A stretch of 64,000 nucleotides of DNA, taken from NCBI GenBank assembly GCA_949358305.1, contig OX442315.1, positions 17,386,427-17,450,426 on the forward strand. The letters are read 5' to 3'. How positions within the stretch are numbered: position 1 is the stretch's first letter; every line of letters starts with the position of its first letter. Below are positions 15,423-26,623 of this stretch, one piece after another. The notes under the pieces were generated by a model. It ran no database searches. It was not told the origin of the DNA and worked only from the letters and a program-made list of their open reading frames with translations. The DNA comes from Strigamia acuminata (lineage: Eukaryota; Arthropoda; Chilopoda; Geophilomorpha; Linotaeniidae). The translations under genes were made by a program, and so were the position numbers.

Positions 15423-17036
15423 CGTACTTGTTACGAATGGGCGTGGGATGTCATGCTCAATGAATTTGCCACTGTCCAACCATTTCGACGCTTCGAATGC
15501 CAAACTCCATTTTGTCTGCCTGCATCGTGCATTATTTCTTTTTATTTCTTTGTTTTTACGAATTTCTTACTTTTTATGTATCAATTACACATTCTTTCTT
15601 TTCTCGATCGGCACAAGATTGAAAAAAATATCTGCAGAATTGGAATAAAAATAATAATAAATAATAAAAAGTAATAAATCTTTTTATTTGGTAAATGTTT
15701 TATGATATTTGTGGTGTGTAAAATATAAAACATTAAAGATTTAGCCAGTTTTGTAATTCGTTATGCGGAATATTGATTATTATTGACACAATAAACATCA
15801 TGAGGTTATTCAGTTTGGTGTTAACGGAGCGAAACCAGGCGCCCCTTTTGTCTCTTGGGACAATGAAGCTTTTTTTAAATCGCGAATGTAAACAAAAAAG
15901 TGTAAATATTTCTAATTTTTATTACAAAAAGTTAAAATTAAATATTAAAATAAACTTCTTGCACTTAAATTTTTATTTTTTTAAAAATTAATTCGACTAA
16001 TTTCATCATTTTGTGACCATTTTTTGACCATCTTTTGCTTATTTACGCCAAGAAATAAAAATAATGAAGAGTTTCCTGTATAAAATTCATTACTGATTAA
16101 AATTCTGAAAAAATACACAGTAATCTGTTGCATGCCCTGCTATTATTACGGTAAACTAATTTCCATTTATTAAGTCATTTATCAATTGAATTTATAAGCA
16201 TCTAAAACGGGATTTTCGTATAATAATAATAACAAATAAATAAAAAAAATAAATAAAAATCCTTCAATATACAGGATATGTTTTTAAAAAATGATAAAAA
16301 TGATGAAAATGATATAAAATACCTTTAACTTGAGCAATTTCCTTTTCTTTTATTATTTTTTTTTAAGTTTATACAAAAAAATGACCTTTAGAAGTCCTAA
16401 TGCATACATTTTTCATTTTTCAAGCTTAGCTAAAGCAAGTAATTTATTTTTTCCACTTGGAAGACCCGTGTTCATACAAAAGTCCCATCAAACCGGTAAT
16501 TTTCACTCCTACATGAACGCACAAAAAGTCACTTCCTGTATTTCTTATTACAACGAATATAATAAAGTCTAATGACTGTCTGTGTTTTATTACTTTTTGC
16601 CATGTTTTTTGCTAGTTTTAATGTTCTAATTACGAGTGCATACTTCGTTGAATCGACACCAAATAAAAGGAAGAAGAACTGATCGATTTTCATGGTAAAA
16701 AAATATATATATCCTACACATTAGTCTCTCTTTTATTTGGATAAAAAAGAAAAAAAATAGAATGAAAGTTCACCTTCTGACTTTTACTTCCTCTCTAGTC
16801 TACACCACACTGCGTATCTTTTTTAATTTTATTTCCTGTCTTCAAAGTGACTTAACCTCTCGAAGGGAATTGATTTGCGTGTAGGGTTGTCAAGAGTTCA
16901 GTTTTTATAATGTGGGGCATCGAAAATGGAAGGAATACAGCTGGGAAAGTGCAAGAATTTATATTAAAATTAAATTAAAAATTAAAAATAAACATTTTAG
17001 TGTGAAAAAAATCGATTTGCAATAGAAATAATTCAC
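15423..17036. other. intergenic, 5' of DLGAP
   Basis: The presumed long-form DLGAP promoter side, then AT-rich sequence with TATA-like runs. Short ORFs at 15.8-16.6 kb are AT-rich and unsupported. I see no gene in it. Confidence 0.5.
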
Positions 17037-17250
17037 TTTTTTTCAATCAAAATTCAATTTTTCCAATCAAAATTTATTTATTTTAATCAAAATTCAATTT
17101 TTCCAATCAAAATTTATTTATTTTAATCAAAATTCAATTTTTTCAATCAAAATTTATTTATTTTAATCAAAATTCAATTTTTCCAATCAAAATTCAATTT
17201 TTCCAATCAAAATTTATTTATTTTAATCAAAATTCACTTTTTTCAATAAA
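17037..17250. repeat. tandem repeat with 20/40-bp higher-order unit
   Basis: About ten 20-bp units, each containing AATCAAAATT, alternate between a version ending CAATTTTTCC and one ending TATTTATTTT. This gives a 40-bp higher-order period with one local duplication of the first type. Confidence 0.85.
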
Positions 17251-17508
17251 GAAATTCGATTTTTCAATTTTAAAAAAGAATCGATTTTTTTACCTTCAAA
17301 AATTCGATTATTTCAAATGAATATTGTTTTTACTAAAACAAAAAAGCTAAACATTAAACATATTATAAAAAATTCACTTTTAAACATAAAAAAACCAATT
17401 TATACCACTTAAAATCCGATTTCTCCTTCAAAACTTCAATTTTTCGCAACCCAATTGCGTCAAATATAAAAATAAAAATAAAAAATTTCTTTTGCCATTA
17501 TCGTCAAT

Positions 17509-17672
17509 ATGGCTAGAAATATTCAACCTCTGACTCCAGATTTGGACTGGTGGAGGTCTTCCACATCAACACAACCCATTTCCGAGTAATATACAACCTC
17601 ATTCATAAATTAAACCCGAAAAACAAATCGACTTTTAATTACAGATTATACACCCAGCCATTCACCTTGTAA
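17509..17672 (+). CDS. possible spliced 34-aa small ORF
   Basis: An ATG at 17509 opens a frame beginning MARNIQPLTPDLDWWRSS, which meets a GTAATA donor after 77 nt (17585). An acceptor, TTTAATTACAG, at 17644 joins in phase and the frame ends at TAA 17670-17672. The result is 34 aa with no TM segment and a Trp-Trp pair. I do not recognise it. The support is start context, plausible splice sites and phase only, so it may be chance. Confidence 0.25.
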
Positions 17673-18440
17673 ATATTTATAACTCGTTGATAACGAGCAT
17701 CAAATTTGTTTAACTTATACACAATAGAACCAAACAGTTAAAATCAGCTTTAAAATTCACTTTCCAATAATTCGAGGCCGGTTTTAAACGAAAAACAACT
17801 CCTTAAACTCCTACACCTTTCGGAAAAAGTTGCTTCGAGAATTAGACGTGATGTCAGATTTTGAGTGACTTTTATATGAAAATGAAATCACAGGATGACC
17901 TCATTACTTAGTCACGGATTGAACAGATTTCGGTAATCGATTGGGTCACATTTTTCAACCAAATAAATATTTTACGACAATTTACTACCGCATTACGGTA
18001 TTTCTTGGCCATCAAATACCCATTTTACCTTGCTGCATTCATCCACATCTGTGATCTCCGCAACGCATTCGCAGCGAACAATCGGGCAAATAAAACCGAA
18101 TTACCAACACGGTGTTATCCAGTCAATGATAACGTATCAAAAATTCACACTTACTAATACAGAAGCACTTCATATTTCCGAACGACGGCATACCAGACTA
18201 ATCAAGGGATAAAGAAATATCAATGGCAAGCCACTCGGCTAACTGAGCATGCGCGTGAATTTCAACTTCCTGTGTAGAGTTTACAGTGTCCTCTCGTGTC
18301 AAAAACGGTAATAACACTCGGATTGGTTATTTGGTAAAAATTGTTTTAAAAATAGTTTTTCAAATGAAAATAATTTTTATGTCGTGAACATAAAGAAGCA
18401 TTCAAACGAATAATTATTTTAATTTTATTCATTTCATACA
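17673..18440. other. intergenic, 3' of RPL23
   Basis: AT-rich spacer with a possible polyadenylation signal for RPL23 on the minus strand near 18,423-18,430 (complement reads AATAAAATT). The ORF at 18030-18212 is unsupported. Nothing else seen. Confidence 0.4.
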
Positions 18441-19277
<837 letters not shown>

Positions 19278-19611
19278 GTTGGATGTAAACGAGAATACAA
19301 ACCGGAAGTAATTGAAAGTCCACTAGACGGCGCCACTTGTTTCCGAATCCGATTTACTCAACCGGTCGAATCACATCTAGATTTTTAGATACCATGAATG
19401 CTCTCGAAAAGAATAGCCCAATTTTATTAGAATAATTTATTTACCTTAAAAATACCATAAAATATGCAGTTTGTACAAATTCAATGTTTAAGATCTGTAA
19501 AAGCACAAAAATACTCAATATTTACAAAGAATCAAAAATGTACAAATTATCCAAATATTAAGAATTAAAACATTAAACTTATTTGTATATCAGAGTATAC
19601 GTAAGCGTATC
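19278..19611. other. RPL23 promoter / MYD88 3' flank
   Basis: Short spacer containing the RPL23 5' flank (including a pyrimidine-rich stretch on the RPL23 strand) and the MYD88 3' flank. No gene. Confidence 0.4.
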
Positions 19612-21467
19612 TCAATATTTCAACATTTTATCAGTTGAAAAGGAATTTAAAAACCGTTTAAATAATACATGTTTCGGTTTCTTCTGTTTCGCGGTTGGTT
19701 TCGAGATTTCAGACATCGACTGAGACTTGGACGGCTGAATTGAGTCTTTTAACCGCGGCGCGATAACTCTCGAACCTTCACTTAAACTCGATAAATTCCC
19801 TTCTGAAGAAACTGGTTGTAACGAATAATATCCGGATGATTTTGATGTAAAACTTTCGTCAATATCACTTTGCAGCGACATGCTGCTTCCTCCTCTCAGA
19901 CCCGGAAAACCTTCCGTACTCTTTATAGATGCTGAAAGACGCGTCCAGAAATTTTTAAAAGTCTTATTATTGTAGTCCAACTTGGCGAGAGACTGGAGTA
20001 TAGGTGGTGCCTCACATTTCTTGTAGAAAATCGGGATAACTTTGCGTTTGCGCTCCTCTGTAAATCAAAAATTAACGTTGCATAAAACAACATTTTTAAA
20101 TTTTTATTAAATAAATTAATTACCCAACGAGCACGCATGCGCAAACATGGTTTGAAATTCCAATTTCGTACTCGCCAAAAACGCAGGTGACAAAATCACC
20201 AAGAATTTGTCACATCTAGAGAAGAAAATTAAATAAACAAATTAGTATTTAAAATTTAGCAATTACCCGGTAAACCAAGAGTATTTAGAAACGGTTTTGC
20301 ATTTTCTGGGTTTAACAAGCTAAAAATTTAAATGTTACATAAGTTTGCAGATGAGAAAACAACTGGAAATTAGAAATTAGACTAAATAGACCAAATTTTA
20401 CCTAAGAGGGACGTTTTTAGCCTTTTAAAAATTCGTTTCAAGCACAAAACAAATTCTAAATACTCTTTTTACCAATATTTTTAACCTTTGTTGTATCAGT
20501 TGGATTATCGCTTGATGTTCGAAACACCCAGCTAACAAATCTCTGTCCTTAATGCATAATTTGAAGTCTCCTTCCAAATTTTCAATCAATTCATGAACAA
20601 AATCCGTGTCTTCTTCGGTGTAACAAACATATGCATCATAACGCTGAACTGACATAGTATGAAAAAAAAAACAATTGATTAACAGAATCATTTCGTTTTT
20701 CTAAAGCCTTCGTTACTTGTTTCCGATGTATCGTCTTTTGTGAACATTTCCGTTTGATTCCGGTACGATAACACAGACAAATTCGAATCGTTGTCATTAG
20801 ACCTTCCCACAAATGAATTTTCGCCTATATTTGTTACTATTCCATTATGAAATTCAACTAAAAACAAACAAACACAATTAATTAATTAATTAAACAATTA
20901 TTTTTTAAAAAAAAATCACTTGTTGATTCGGCTGGAGCGAGTAAGCTTTCTTTATAAACGGCAGCATTTTCCTCTAAATTAAATAAAATACAATAAAATT
21001 AATAAAACTCAATTTTATTATCGCCTATAATACTTACTAAACTGTTCACTTAGATCATCTATCACATCAAATCGACCTAGTTTCGTCAGAGCGTCAATCA
21101 ACAGACCAATCGTGATGTTTTCCTTTTGTTCCCAATGTGCTAAAAGCGCTTCAGTCGGTCTGTTCGATTTTCGTAAACGCATTATAAATGAGTTATCGTA
21201 TTTCGCCAAATCGGCAATACCTTGCCAGTCTCTAAAAAACACAAAAATAATAATAAAATAAAAATTTAGCATTTTTTCCCCTCGATTTTTAATTTTCGAA
21301 TTAATATGTTACTTTAGGTATCCTTCTTTTGTTGGGATTGGTCGTACAGGATCTAACATCATGCACAGATTCATTCTTGTTGACAACTTGAGTGCTCGCA
21401 ATGGGACGGCTCCCACTTCGTTACGCAACAAAATGTGAAGATCGACTTCGTCTTCATTTTCGTCCAT
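19612..21467 (-). CDS. MYD88: MYD88 homologue: death domain + TIR adaptor
   Basis: Seven exons join in frame: 21313-21467, 21038-21231, 20920-20973, 20717-20857, 20486-20648, 20124-20215, 19612-20057 (1245 nt, 414 aa). The ATG at 21467 (MDENEDEVD) is the first in frame; the GTG further up is not needed. Death domain: about residues 20-112 (WQGIADLAKYDN, IGLLIDALTKLGRFDVIDDL). Linker: exons 3-4. TIR: about residues 183-310, with box 1 YDAYVCY, box 2 CIKDRDLLAG, the core CDKFLVILSPAFLAS, and box 3 FWTRL. MYD88 couples Toll/IL-1 receptors to IRAK kinases in the cytosol. Two oddities: the BB-loop proline of box 2 (RDxLPG in human) is alanine here, and a Ser-rich tail of about 100 residues follows the TIR, where human MYD88 ends. 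The gene lies beside the GBP cluster. Confidence 0.95.
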
Positions 21468-22018
21468 TTTGGCGAATTGGAATGGTGATGTATCTCGCCG
21501 TTGTGACTTCACTCTTCGAGTCTGTTACACTTTATGTTGAATCCAGTTTCGGAAAAATTCTATCAGTTGAAGTTAGATATATTTATCTTTAAAATGTGGA
21601 GAACGTTTACAAGGTAATCTCGCACCCTGGAATGAATGGCCGATGACAAGAATGTCAATTCGCATTACATGTGCAGAAAATATTAACCAAAAAGTTTTGA
21701 CAACAAATTCTTTTCGTTCTCGTTTTGACAATAGATTTGTTTTCAATTCCGATTAGTTGTATAAAAATAATATATTCCCGGAATTCGTGTTTAGTCCGCA
21801 GAATACTAACAACAGGAGCAACTACGGTGACGTCAATTTTTAGCCAATGGGTTAGCAGGAACAAAATATCTCGGGAACGATCGCGCTCTAGTAGCGGATA
21901 GCGACAGTCTACTCCGCACCATGGAATGACTTGTAACTTGTAATGCTTGTAACTGAATTGTTAATGTTGGAGGGACAAGTCCCCTGCTCAGAAGGAAAAA
22001 ATCAAACAAACAACAACC
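21468..22018. promoter_or_regulatory. divergent intergenic region between MYD88 and small + gene
   Basis: 550-bp head-to-head spacer that probably contains promoters for MYD88 (-) and the 22.0-kb gene (+). A CRE-like GTGACGTCA lies near 21828-21836. ORFs here are unsupported. Confidence 0.4.
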
Positions 22019-22384
22019 ATGATAAATTCAAAATTCAAAATTCCAGCGGTGTATGGTGATCTTCAAACTGTAGACGCCCTGCCCATTTTAGTCAATATTC
22101 AGGATGAATGGCGCAAAGCATGCTGTTGTCATCCACTTTTTTCAGCTCTGGTCCAGATCTTATTATCGGGTACAGTGCTGGTTTGTTCTAAAAACTGTTT
22201 TGAAAATGTGATCGAAATATTATTTTTAGGAATAATAATTTATATATATATATATTTTTTTTAATAATAATTTTTACAAGGATTGAGGGGGTTGCCCCAG
22301 ATCATCTTGGTAATTATTACAAATGCACAACAGAAAAGGACTTTGATTGAAAAGATATGCCAATTGGCCAGGCGACTACAGTGA
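22019..22384 (+). CDS. small two-exon protein of unknown function
   Basis: Exons 22019-22169 and 22281-22384 join in phase (255 nt, 84 aa) through a GGTACAG donor and a TTTTTACAAG acceptor. Unspliced, the first exon runs into AT-rich sequence. Splicing gives a coherent protein: a soluble N-terminal part (IPAVYGDLQTVDALPILV), then a leucine-rich helical half (FSALVQILLSGLRGLPQIIL) and a basic C-terminus ending QLARRLQ. I do not recognise the family. It stands divergent from MYD88 and 400 bp upstream of the first GBP gene. Its status as a gene rests on splice phase and composition. Confidence 0.4.
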
Positions 22385-22783
22385 TTATTTTACTGACCAA
22401 TCCGGGCGAGAGACTCGACAAAAATATTTTTAAAGAATTTCTGTTTCCTGGCACTCATCGTAAAAACATCAATCCCAAAACGACCTCCTCACTTGTATCG
22501 CTAATAATAAAATTGGACCAAATGTGCGAATAATTACGCTTTTCGCTTACTGTATCATTGCACAAAGCTAAAAATAAAACGTATACATTTTCTTCGTTAT
22601 CGACCTCTAAAATTAGAAACTCTGGGAAACTACTCAGAGATTCAATGGTAACTTAACTATATCCGACCAACTACGTAAGGAAATGATGTCACGTGGAAAC
22701 GGGGAAATCCAGGTTTCAGAATTTTATCTATCTTACTTTCTTGTTAGTTGGGCTCACATCTGAAACGCATCTTTGCAAGCACA
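22385..22783 (+). promoter_or_regulatory. 5' flank of GBP copy 1 with kB-like element
   Basis: The 400 bp before the first GBP gene carries GGGGAAATCC at 22701-22710 (one mismatch from the NF-kB consensus GGGRNNYYCC), just after a GTCACGTGG E-box at 22688-22696. The element is about 75 bp upstream of the ATG. It is a motif match only. Confidence 0.35.
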
Positions 22784-25700
22784 ATGGCCGGAATAAGTAA
22801 GTTCTCAGGTGCATTTGTACTTAAAAATAGACGCATTTTATATCAGTAGACGTGGCTTCTTTGGAGTGTCTTATTTATATTTGCTCAGTTTTTTATCTTG
22901 CTGGTTTTTTGTTTTGGTTTCTGTTTGCAATATACGATATCGATGTCATCCATAATCGTAACTTTATTTGCCGCATTTAAATTTAAAAAAAGAGTTTGGA
23001 GGTGGCAGTACGAGTAACCCATTGGCTAGCAGATCTGGACCTCGTGCCTCCATGACTCACAAATTCGGTAGTGATTGGTGTGTAGTTCAAAGACTCGCAT
23101 TTTTTGCTGACTTAATTTACGTTTACCTTACTTATATACCCTTGTTTTGTTTGAAAATAATTGAAATAAACATTTGTGCAATGATTTCTTATCTAAAAAT
23201 TAATTTATTATACTGCTAACAACCTCAGACAGTGATAACGCGCTGCAGAAGTTAATGGAAAGACCATTGCAACTGATTGAACCGAACGAAACGGGTGAAC
23301 TGGAATTGAATACAGTTACTGCCAATTTGCTACGTGAATTGGATACACCCGTTGTTGTAATTGGAATCGTAGGCGTTTACAGGGCAGGCAAATCGTACCT
23401 TATGAACTTATTGGCTGAAGAAAAAACAGGTGAAGTATTTATAACATTAAAGTGTGCAATGAAACAAATGAAGATATTAAATTGTTTTGGAAGGTTTTGA
23501 ATTGGGATCAACGGTGGTGGGGAAAACGAAGGGAATATGGATTTGGTGCAAACCACATCCAACATTGGCAAACACAACTCTCATTTTGATGGACACTGAG
23601 GGTTTAGAGGACACGGACACTGTAATAGCATCAAAATTAACAAGAACTAAGAAATTTAGTGAGAACATTGTGGAATTCTAATGCAAAATTAAAGTAATCA
23701 CCAAGATCTCAGGTCTAAATCGACCATATTGTGTTGAATTTGACCTAAGCTTATGTTCTTCAAAATTTCTAGTTTTTTGAATAAATTTCCACAAACTTTA
23801 CTTTTATTGTTATTGAAATATAGGGAAATACGAATCGTGATATGCAAATCATCATTTTAACACTTCTTTTGAGTAGCACCATGATTTACAACGCCAGTCA
23901 GAGACTGGACAATACTTTGATAAAAAATTTAGAGTAAGAAAAATGTGCAAAATTACATATGGATAAGAATATGATTTCTTACTTTTACTATTAAGGTTTG
24001 TCGTCCAGGCAAGCAAACAGATTCAAGTGCAAAGTGGACAAATGGAAAACAGAGATGCAGATTTCGATCTTTACTTTCCAGTACTAGTAGTTACCGTTCG
24101 AGATTTTTATTTGAAATTGGTTAAGGACAAGCAAAACATAACAGCTCAAGAATATTTCGAGTTCTGTCTCAGATTGCGGCGAGACGAAGACGGAAATGAA
24201 ATTATTTCGACGTACAACGAACCGAGGATGAAAATACTCAAATATTTTCATCAGAACAAAAGATTCTGCTTTGTTCTACCCAAACCTGTAAAGGATTATA
24301 GTGAAGAAACGCTGTGTGACTTGGAGCATCTGCCAGAGGATCAACTCAACCCTAAGTTTATTGAGAAATGTGCAGAGTATAGGAAATTTATTATTGATAC
24401 GAGTGCAGTGAAACGATTTCCAAAGTGCAAACGAGTAAATGGGCGAAGTAAGTGGATATCAACGTTGCTTTAACAACTGGTTTCAAAGGAAAAATTTTTA
24501 TTTTTGCTTTTATCTCTCTCTCAAAACGCGAATTTCCACTTTAAATGCTTTGCACTTCGATAAAAAGTCCAATAAAAGCATATTTGGTTGCATAAAAAGG
24601 TGCCGTGGGTGTTTCAAAGATATTTACATATCCAGACACTCCTTTATTGTATAATCTTAAAATCAGCAATTGAAATATTTATAACAAATTTCTTTATTTC
24701 CTACTAAAGATTTGACTGTTTCTGAGCAGTAACACGAATACCAAAAACATAAATATAAAGATGGCTTTTAAAAAGTAAGATTTTTTTTGAAGTTTTATGT
24801 ATTTTTTATACATTTATGGGACTGACTGAGTGACTGCACTTCAAAACTTAGCTTTTTATTTTTGCTCAATGTTAGAGTACATTTGCACTTACAAAGTTAA
24901 CCTTTGTACGTGACAGCTGTTTTGTAATCGTAATTCTAGCAAAATAATTATTTTAACTTTTATTTTTTTTAAATTACAGTGTTTGCAGACATTGCAGAAG
25001 AATATGTAATGGCATTTCTTACCGGACAAATGCCCTGCATAGAGTCCGTTTTCAAACTTGCTGCTGGTCAAGAAAACGATCGTTTGTTAAAGGAATGCTT
25101 GCGAGAATATGATATACAAATTAATCAACTGGATCTTCCGATGCCGGAAGAAGCTTTAATATCAACACACAGCAAAATAATCAGTCAAGTCGCTGAGAAA
25201 TATCAATCTAAGATTATATTTGAAGGTGCTGAAGATCTGCGGAAAGAATTTGAGGTCATTAAAATTATTTTATTTAAAGATTGTGTACTATATCGATATT
25301 TGCTTTTTTTATTTTGTAGAATAAATTAGAGTCGATTTACCAAAATGTTGTACAACTTAATCAAGAAATGTGCAGAGTTGAAAACAAGCAACTTTTGGAT
25401 TTGTTTTTTGAAGTTATCGAGAAAAATTTGGATGAAGATTTGTATTTCAAACCAGATGGTTACAATGAATACGTAAAGGATTTGGACGAATTTAAAAATA
25501 GTTATAGATCTCATGTCAATGGCATTATTGTAAATTAGTGAATTAATGCAGCAACCAATTTGTCTCAAGTTGGATTATTTATCACAACCTTTTAGAGTGA
25601 AAAATCATTACAAGATTTCCTAGACGACAAAGAATCCTTGAGAGCTGTTATTATTGAAGTTGACAAAAAGATGACAGTGGCTAAAATTAAGGAAGAATGT

Positions 25701-26062
25701 AAATGAAACAAATAATCAGAATGACGAACTTTAAAATGTAAACAAATCTATTTGCAGCTGAAGAGAGGCTTCGCAGAGAAACGGAACTGCGGGGGCAGCT
25801 ACAGCGAGAAGAAGCCGAAGCAACCAAAAGAAGAGAAGAAGCTCTTGAAAGAGATTTCCAAGCCAACGTGACAAAGTTAAAAAAGAAATTTGAGAAACAA
25901 AAGAGTGACCAAGAGCGTCATCATGCACAAGTTTTACATGAACGAGAGAATACAAATGAGAGAATTGCAAGAGAGTTGAACCAGAATATTAGTGATTTGA
26001 AACACCAAGTCGATTCTATTCAACGACAGCGAGCGCCACGTTCAAAATGTATAATTTCATAA
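22784..26062 (+). CDS. guanylate-binding protein, GBP copy 1
   Basis: Nine exons join in frame: 22784-22796, 23229-23429, 23494-23621, 23824-23933, 23996-24447, 24980-25254, 25320-25529, 25596-25698, 25758-26062 (1797 nt, 598 aa; human GBP1 is 592). The large GTPase domain has the P-loop [12 protein letters not shown], the switch region [19 protein letters not shown], the G3 motif DTEGLED, and the GBP-type G4 TVRD. The helical domain includes [13 protein letters not shown] and [10 protein letters not shown] charged coiled-coil-like C-terminal helix ends in the CaaX box CIIS, predicted to be farnesylated (terminal Ser). GBPs hydrolyse GTP to GDP/GMP, assemble on pathogen membranes and are interferon-induced in vertebrates. 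Most exons match copy 2 in length. The donor of exon 6 (GAG|GTCATT) is weak. The gene appears intact. Confidence 0.93.
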
Positions 26063-26623
26063 AAATATTTATTATAAAACAAAACTAACACGTGCCATAC
26101 CTTATCACACGATATTGAATTTTACAGCTTTAGACTTGGTCTGTTTGATTAATAAAATGTCACATTATTTGACTGATACTGTAGTTGTGGTCAATGTATC
26201 AAGACGTTTGTCATATTCCACTTCTGATGCAGCAGCTGTAAATCAGTTGCGTGTGGATGCGGAGATTACGTCAGCTAGACTAAAGATGCATGTGCCAAAT
26301 GGAGATAACTAGGTTTTATTTGATTAAACATGGCTGTGTTTCCAGAAATGTCACGAAGTAGTTTGAATGGCATTAATTAATGAAAAATTATGAGATAAAA
26401 AGAAAGGTTTCTGGGAAATAAAATGGACTCAAATTTTAAGAGCAGTTTAAGTGAATGACCTTCTCCGCATTGCGCTTTCAGAGTATAAATAAACGGTTAC
26501 GCAATGTCAAACCCAGACGGAGAAAAGGGAAAAACCCAGTGAGCAATTTGCTCTGGATTGGCTGGTGTTTACTTCATAATTAGAAAATATAAACGTTTCA
26601 TTCCACTCTATGATTTGCGTTCG
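26063..26623 (+). other. spacer between GBP copies 1 and 2, with a small ORF
   Basis: Holds the 3' flank of copy 1 and the promoter of copy 2. The ORF at 26115-26312 is 65 aa. Its second half, AAAVNQLRVDAEITSARLK, resembles the first helix of G-protein gamma subunits (QLRxEAxIxRxKxS), but the NPF and CaaX-containing end is absent nearby. It could be a relic or chance. Purine-rich GAGAAAAGGGAAAAAC at 26519-26534, about 90 bp upstream of the copy 2 ATG, is only loosely ISRE-like. Confidence 0.3.

Noticed and set aside
17037-17250. Regular repeats considered as a CRISPR-like array
   Set aside because: Units are contiguous with no unique spacers, and the DNA is clearly eukaryotic.
20267-20319. 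Exon-like segment (acceptor, open frame, GGTAAT donor) inside the MYD88 TIR intron
   Set aside because: Including it breaks the frame of the next exon, while skipping it gives a continuous TIR (IQQR to CDKFLVILS) that aligns with human MYD88.
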